Shown: positions 61,101-64,000 of the stretch, piece after piece
Layout of the letters: each line of letters starts with the position of its first letter
How positions within the stretch are numbered: position 1 is the stretch's first letter
NCBI RefSeq assembly: GCF_900167145.1
Contig: NZ_FUWG01000002.1
Span: 310,001-374,000, forward strand
Direction: 5' to 3'
Length of the DNA: 64,000 nucleotides
Source of the DNA: Treponema porcinum
GTDB lineage: Bacteria; Spirochaetota; Spirochaetia; Treponematales; Treponemataceae
The notes under the pieces: generated by a model
The model's database searches: none
What the model saw: the letters and a program-made list of their open reading frames with translations, nothing else
What the model was told of the DNA's origin: nothing
Translations under genes and position numbers: made by a program

Positions 61101-61197
61101 CCAATCGTTTTTTGCGTTTTGCATAAAGTATTGAGAAAAATATTGATAAAATGACGACAACAACCGCTATTGATATTAGCAGGGTAGATGAAATCAT
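58189..61197 (-). CDS. Membrane-anchored UvrD/helicase IV-like helicase with zinc fingers
   Basis: The 1002-residue protein starts with a membrane segment (residues 4-25) and two similar helical modules of about 65 residues (53-118 and 133-200, each with a EKWQ-Y-L and F--Y-SLHN pattern). The superfamily I helicase follows: Walker A AGAGSGKT near 239-246, VDEYQDISKSR, EKTYRNSQNL, and VHKSKGLEADNVILLN. Inserted at about 410-465 is a nuclease-like segment (HPDFYLCDYDIYLEHFG) that recalls a PD-(D/E)xK fold. The C-terminus carries two topoisomerase-type zinc fingers (CPLCKSG...GCSNFPRC and CPSCGG...GCTNYPYC). Codons are more AT-rich than in most neighbours. It begins 3 bases after the secreted-protein gene stop. 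Confidence 0.87.
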   Translation of the reverse strand: MISSTLLISIAVVVVILSIFFSILYAKRKKRLERELEEKLAYFQEQIRIFFAEYFELKKHYISEVSETEFAEKWQAFYSELSKYRISKKDGFAEEIEHFRKTYSNLHNEIVSLNAEIRRKETLSQILKSVENFYTELFNLEKQYVTHSNSVSFIEKWQSLYQKLISADVRKEDDEFSEIERFKTVYHSLHNYFETANNQFIQNESTKYESLFSNIDGKSLDEQQRTAVITDENRILVLAGAGSGKTLTISAKVKYLCEVKKINPNEILLISFTKKSAEEMTERIQNKLNIPAVATTFHKLGLDIIKNADGKRPEVADENALTQFIHNFFENEIVNHPEIVKALTEYFAYFLEIPEDMEKHSSLGELYEEEKNADLETLKSKYEREKYIHETGAEKAKAFKTLNNEQVKSLEETKIANFLFMNGIKYEYEKLYPFESNDPNRKAYHPDFYLCDYDIYLEHFGVSKDFTVPWLSPVEEKKYLDDIYWKRAFHEEHNTKLIETYSYYSSEGVLLKKLEEILSANGITLKPRDFSDVFNTVYASKSNKYFSEFMNLCCTFINLFKSNNYKIEQIEVLKKNYCNSEPNDFLCERTSLFLDIIKVILTEYQNYLSAQNAIDFSDMINLAADKVETGCEITPYKYVIVDEYQDISKSRFNLLKAIVEKSQAKLFCVGDDWQAIYRFAGSDISLFTDFEKYFGYTKILKIEKTYRNSQNLIDEASHFVLQNPLQLKKDLHSDKNLDYPLVFWGYNEDPCKTLQFAVNKIISEFGVNSSILILGRTNYEKEILKKSGLFKIYTNNRKEYIEYIPAPEVQIDFLSVHKSKGLEADNVILLNFKNDKLGFPNQIADDKVLNLVLTNAENYKFAEERRLFYVAITRTRNRTFVLTDNKNPSPFFKEFIESNSVCFIGIKKVETTAQTQCPLCKSGTLYKVSHEGKYFVGCSNFPRCKYSLRDATILLNPKKCPSCGGFLVKRKGKNNHWFVGCTNYPYCEYTEQIQKNKNGKWL

Positions 61198-61200
61198 AAG

Positions 61201-61788
61201 TTAAAACACTTCGTCCTGCTCGTCTTCTACAGCACTTGCATTTTTAAAGTAGTAATACAAAACTAATTGACCTGTACCGTCATAAAATCCACTTGAAACA
61301 GTACATTCCAATGCAACTGATTTAAGTTCATCTGAAAGGGCAGAATTATATCCCCAAACAGCAGATAGTTCACGAGAACCTTCTCTTAGAGAATAAAACC
61401 AATACTCATCTTGTTGATGGTATGAATCGGAAGCGTTACTGTATTTATCTGTAACTTTTGGTTTCCCATATGTTTTTGCAATTCTGTCTTTAAGCGAGTT
61501 AAATGAATTTTTTAGTTCGGTGCCAAATTTGTTAGTTGTGATTGGAGAAGAAATTGCTCGTATTTGATATAATCCAGTTTTTTCATTTACATATACTGCA
61601 TAACAATCAAATAATGGATGACTTTTAGTAGGTTTTATTAGATAAATATCGTCTTTTACCAAGGAAGGTTCTTCTTTGCATTGTTCGGTTATTTCTTCAA
61701 CTGTCATTCCCATTTTTAGACCAAAAGGAGCGGCATATATAAAAGTCGAAATAATTCCAAAAATCATTACTAAAAATAATTTTCTCAT
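61201..61788 (-). CDS. Secreted protein of unknown function
   Basis: The 195-residue protein has a signal peptide (MRKLFLVMIFGIISTFIYAAP) and no lipobox. The mature part begins FGLKMGMTVEEITEQCKEEP, followed by beta-rich segments with a FGTELKNSFNSLKDRIAKTYGKP helix in the centre and ends in an acidic tail. The GMTVEEI start resembles small exported proteins with a calycin- or YARHG-like role, but I cannot name the family. A strong AGGAGGA precedes the ATG. It lies 3 bases upstream of the helicase gene and is probably cotranscribed with it, although a shared function is not obvious. Confidence 0.75.
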   Translation of the reverse strand: MRKLFLVMIFGIISTFIYAAPFGLKMGMTVEEITEQCKEEPSLVKDDIYLIKPTKSHPLFDCYAVYVNEKTGLYQIRAISSPITTNKFGTELKNSFNSLKDRIAKTYGKPKVTDKYSNASDSYHQQDEYWFYSLREGSRELSAVWGYNSALSDELKSVALECTVSSGFYDGTGQLVLYYYFKNASAVEDEQDEVF

Positions 61789-61842
61789 TTTATCCTCCTG
61801 TGCCCCATTGCGAGCATCATCCTAACACAAATCACACATATC

Positions 61843-61863
61843 CTGTATAAATTTCTTATACAG
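61843..61863. repeat. Perfect inverted repeat upstream of the secreted-protein gene
   Basis: CTGTATAA (61843-61850) and TTATACAG (61856-61863) with a 5-base spacer, about 55 bases before the gene at 61788. It could be an operator. On the plus strand a T run follows it, so it could also act as a terminator. Confidence 0.5.
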
Positions 61864-62057
61864 TTTTTTGTCCGTATAAGATTCATAACGAGTTAGTTTC
61901 TTCTACTTTATTATAAATTATCAGATTTTTCTACGGATATCTCTAATCTTGCATTCTATCAATTGATTTCCGTGTGCAAAAATAAAAATTTATTGTTTTT
62001 TATGGCGTTCTATGTTATTATATAATAAAGAATTAGACTTTGTATTTTTGCAAAAAT

Positions 62058-62214
62058 CTGTAAACAGTCTGTTTACAGGCTGTAAATAGACTGTTTACAA
62101 CATGAAAACAGACTGTTTACAAGGCGTAAAAAGCCTGTTTTCCGAATATTTGTTCAAGATAAAGATAATTTTTGCTCAAGATGAAAATAAATTTTGTTCT
62201 TGATGAAATATTTT
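62058..62214. repeat. Iteron-like array of seven 22-bp units in two families
   Basis: Units 1-4 start at 62058, 62080, 62102 and 62124 and share the pattern CTGTAAACAGTCTGTTTACA with substitutions; each is also roughly palindromic. Units 5-7 start at 62149, 62171 and 62193 and share TTTGTTCAAGATGAAAATAA. The period is exactly 22 within each family. Apart from this array and the gene remnant at 62296, the 734-base gap (61789-62522) is AT-rich and has no gene I can support. Confidence 0.85.
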
Positions 62215-62295
62215 TTTGTCCGTGCATTTGGGCATGCTAATACGTTTTTGTCATCCCGAACTTGCAGCTTTTTTTCTAACTTTCACTTTTTATAG

Positions 62296-62547
62296 AAAAT
62301 TCTCCCCAAAAATGTTAAACTTCAACTAAAAGTCAGGCAAAAAAAAACAAGCGGAGATTACAATGTTTCAAAAATCAATAATCTAAAAATATCTTGCAAA
62401 ACTGATTATGGTTACTATATATCTGATGAAGCAAAAAATATTGATGAAGAAATATTTTTTTATTTACCAAAAGAATTGTTTATTCTAAGAGAAGACAAAA
62501 TAAAAGATATTATTGAGAAAAAATGGAACTTTACACACAGCGTTTGA
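62296..62547 (+). pseudogene. AT-rich gene remnant, C-terminal fragment
   Basis: This frame is open for 83 codons without any ATG, GTG or TTG start, and from about 62350 it reads like real protein (CKTDYGYYISDEAKN, EEIFFYLPKELF, KIKDIIEKKW). It overlaps the start of the GNAT gene by 25 bases in another frame. It is markedly AT-rich. I take it as the tail of a lost or transferred gene; the family is not recognised. Confidence 0.5.
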
Positions 62548-63098
62548 TTTTACGGCGCTGGAACGAAAACGATGCTGAAAATTTATTTGAATACGCAAAA
62601 GACCCTGATGTCGGCCCGATTGCAGGTTGGCCGCCGCACAAAAGTGTTTCGGAAAGTCTTGAAGTTATAAAAAATATTTTGTGCTGTTCTGCGTGTTTTG
62701 CAATCTGCTTAAAGCCTCGCAATCTTGCAATCGGCTGTATTGAACTTAAGCTGAACGGAACTACTGATATGACTGACCGCGATGACGAATGTGAACTGGG
62801 GTTTTGGCTTGGAAAAAAGTTTTGGGGTCAGGGGATTATGAGCGAAGCCGGAGCTGAAATTATCCGCTATGGTTTTGAAAATTTACAGATGAAAAAAATC
62901 TGGTGCGCTTATTACGACGGAAACTTAAAATCAAAGCGGGTTCAGGAAAAACTCGGGTTTGTCTATCACAGCACATGCGATTCAGTCCCTGTTCCGCTGA
63001 TGAACGAAACAAGAATCGGGCATAAGAATGTTCTTACAAGAGAGCTGTGGGAAGAAAATTTCCTGCACAATCCCCCATTAACACCTTGCGGAGAATAA
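62523..63098 (+). CDS. GNAT acetyltransferase, RimJ/RimL-like
   Basis: The 191-residue protein has the layout of RimJ/RimL N-acetyltransferases: LYTQRLILRRWNENDAENLFEYAKDPDVG at the N-terminus, ELGFWLGKKFWGQGIMSEAGAEIIRYGFENL (acetyl-CoA loop, Q/RxxGxG/A-like) near residue 90, and KIWCAYYDGNLKSKRVQEKLGFVY near 125. The likely substrate is a protein N-terminus or a small amine, which the sequence cannot settle. GAGAAAAA precedes the ATG. Its last codons (encoding CGE and the stop) lie inside a palindromic repeat, so the gene end may have been rebuilt by the repeat. Confidence 0.88.
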   Translation: MELYTQRLILRRWNENDAENLFEYAKDPDVGPIAGWPPHKSVSESLEVIKNILCCSACFAICLKPRNLAIGCIELKLNGTTDMTDRDDECELGFWLGKKFWGQGIMSEAGAEIIRYGFENLQMKKIWCAYYDGNLKSKRVQEKLGFVYHSTCDSVPVPLMNETRIGHKNVLTRELWEENFLHNPPLTPCGE

Positions 63099-63158
63099 CT
63101 TTCTAATCTCCGCAAAAAATAGGTAAAATATGCGGAGAATAACTTGATAATCTCCGCA
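63087..63158. repeat. Two copies of a 28-bp palindromic element after the GNAT gene
   Basis: 63087-63114 and 63131-63158 share TGCGGAGAATAACTT, a 2-base difference, then TAATCTCCGCA. Each can form a hairpin with arms TGCGGAGA/TCTCCGCA. A half copy, GCGGAGATTA, is at 62351-62360 on the other side of the GNAT gene. Confidence 0.8.
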
Positions 63159-63178
63159 AGGAATGTTATTCTTCTGGT

Positions 63179-64000
63179 ATGGCTTATTTATGGCAAAATG
63201 CAGGCTGGCCGGATTTTTTCTGGGATAATTCAAAGCTCTTGAATCCGCTTCTGGAACTTCATTCCAATCAGGGAATTCTGGAAGGGCAGATGCGGCTTAT
63301 GGGATTTTCCGTTCAGTCTGAATCGGCTATAAACAGGTTTACTCAGGAAATCAAGAATTCGTTTGAAATCGAAGGCGTAAATCTTGATGAGTCAAGCCTG
63401 CGTTCTTCTGTTGCACGAACTTTGGGGTTGGAAAATATTATTCTTGCAAAAGGCGGTCAGCTTGACAAAAACCGGCCGCATATAAATTCGATTGTCGAAG
63501 TAATAACGGATGCCGTTCATAACTGCAATGCGCCGCTCTCTCAGGAGAGGCTTTTCAGCTGGCACAAAAAACTGTTCGGAAATCCGTCGGGAAACGAAAG
63601 TTTTAACGGGCTTTACAAAATTCACGTAGGGGAATATCGGACTGACTGCAACGGACCTATGCGCGTCATAAGCGGTTTTGGCAGGAACGAGCAGGTTCAC
63701 TTTGAAGCGCCGCCTGCCGGAATTCTGCAAAAAGAAATGGCGCGGTTTTTTGACTGGTTCAATTTTGACTCGGAGGAACAGAATTTGAGTTCCGTAATAA
63801 AGAGCGCGGTTGCACATTTGTATTTTGTGGAGCTTCACCCGTTTGAGGACGGAAACGGCCGCCTTGCCAGAGTGATTGCGGATATGGCACTTTGCCGCGG
63901 TGATAAAAATTCAGCGCATACAGACCATCTTTACAGTATGAGTTCTCAGTTGTGCCGGGAGCGAAAAGAATATTACGAAATGCTCCATTATATAGAAACG
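63179..64000 (+). CDS. Fic family protein, class II, 3' end outside the window
   Basis: 274 codons are visible and the frame is open to the window edge. The N-terminus (YLWQNAGWPDFFWDNSKLL) is the DUF4172-type domain found in front of Fic domains. The inhibitory helix SFEIEG at residues 61-66 matches the (S/T)xxxE(G/N) motif that blocks ATP binding in class II Fic proteins. The active site HPFEDGNGRLAR at 220-231 matches HxFx(D/E)GNGRxxR, so the protein should be a competent AMPylating enzyme once relieved of inhibition. No antitoxin gene is needed for this class and none is seen upstream. The ATG lies 20 bases after a palindromic repeat copy; a clear ribosome-binding site is missing. Confidence 0.9.
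   Translation, partial: MAYLWQNAGWPDFFWDNSKLLNPLLELHSNQGILEGQMRLMGFSVQSESAINRFTQEIKNSFEIEGVNLDESSLRSSVARTLGLENIILAKGGQLDKNRPHINSIVEVITDAVHNCNAPLSQERLFSWHKKLFGNPSGNESFNGLYKIHVGEYRTDCNGPMRVISGFGRNEQVHFEAPPAGILQKEMARFFDWFNFDSEEQNLSSVIKSAVAHLYFVELHPFEDGNGRLARVIADMALCRGDKNSAHTDHLYSMSSQLCRERKEYYEMLHYIET

Noticed and set aside
62058..62214. CRISPR array
   Set aside because: The units abut each other with a 22-base period and contain no unique spacers; no cas gene is near.

Overview
The window looks like a chromosomal segment of a Treponema-type spirochaete. I infer this from gene content: a MacAB/TolC-like export operon of the kind treponemes carry, an EF-P with an arginine tip next to its rhamnosyltransferase EarP, ppx and ppk genes, many small signal-peptide or lipoprotein genes, and moderate GC. 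I recognised no rRNA, complete insertion sequence, prophage or CRISPR array. Three tRNA genes are present.

Layout. 1-5.9 kb: an export operon (hypothetical protein, TolC-like outer-membrane protein, membrane fusion protein, ABC ATPase, MacB-type permease), then tRNA-Arg(CCT). 6-11.7 kb: ftsK, tRNA-Arg(CCG), arfB and aspS. 11.9-15.2 kb: crcB and the proline operon proA-proB-proC. 15.3-18.7 kb: a small unknown gene, pyrF, and a fused pyrK-pyrD gene. 18.7-22.6 kb: a TetR regulator and a large TPR/GAF/GGDEF diguanylate cyclase. 22.7-31.4 kb: long-chain acyl-CoA ligase, Wza-like and Wzz-like export proteins, a CrtI-like oxidoreductase, a small membrane protein, a Gph-like phosphatase and an M18 aminopeptidase. 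31.4-37.7 kb: a PAQR/HlyIII protein, a YchJ-type SEC-C protein, an RlmB-like methyltransferase, a tandem hairpin repeat, tRNA-Ala, efp, earP, and an exported protein that pairs a glycogen-binding-like domain with a tyrosine-phosphatase domain. 37.7-44.4 kb: a co-directional set (glycosidase-like, ppx with HD domain, ppk1, OLD-like ATPase-TOPRIM). 44.6-46.9 kb: a GatB-like/asparaginase-like fusion. 47-50.4 kb: livHMGF without a binding protein. 50.6-57.4 kb: a lipoprotein, a MATE transporter, a 928-residue ankyrin lipoprotein, a uracil/xanthine permease, and a nudix gene broken by one in-frame stop. 57.5-64 kb is accessory in character: palindromic repeats, an orphan Vsr, a membrane-anchored UvrD-type helicase, a secreted protein, a 22-bp repeat array, a gene remnant, a GNAT, and the start of a Fic gene.

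The best candidates for something new are these. First, the GatB-asparaginase fusion at 44.6 kb, which has lost key residues of both parent enzymes and resembles a one-chain, pseudo-enzyme version of archaeal GatD/GatE. Second, a palindromic repeat inserted in frame in earP, with a second copy in an intergenic region. Third, a seven-unit 22-bp iteron-like array at 62.06-62.21 kb. Fourth, a recurrent arrangement in which a TATAAT-like -10 box lies exactly 6 nt before the start codon with no Shine-Dalgarno sequence, which predicts leaderless mRNAs for several genes.

All functions are read from protein motifs and context by eye; no database search was possible. Start codons were chosen from ribosome-binding sites, signal peptides and family starts, and several differ from the longest open frame.
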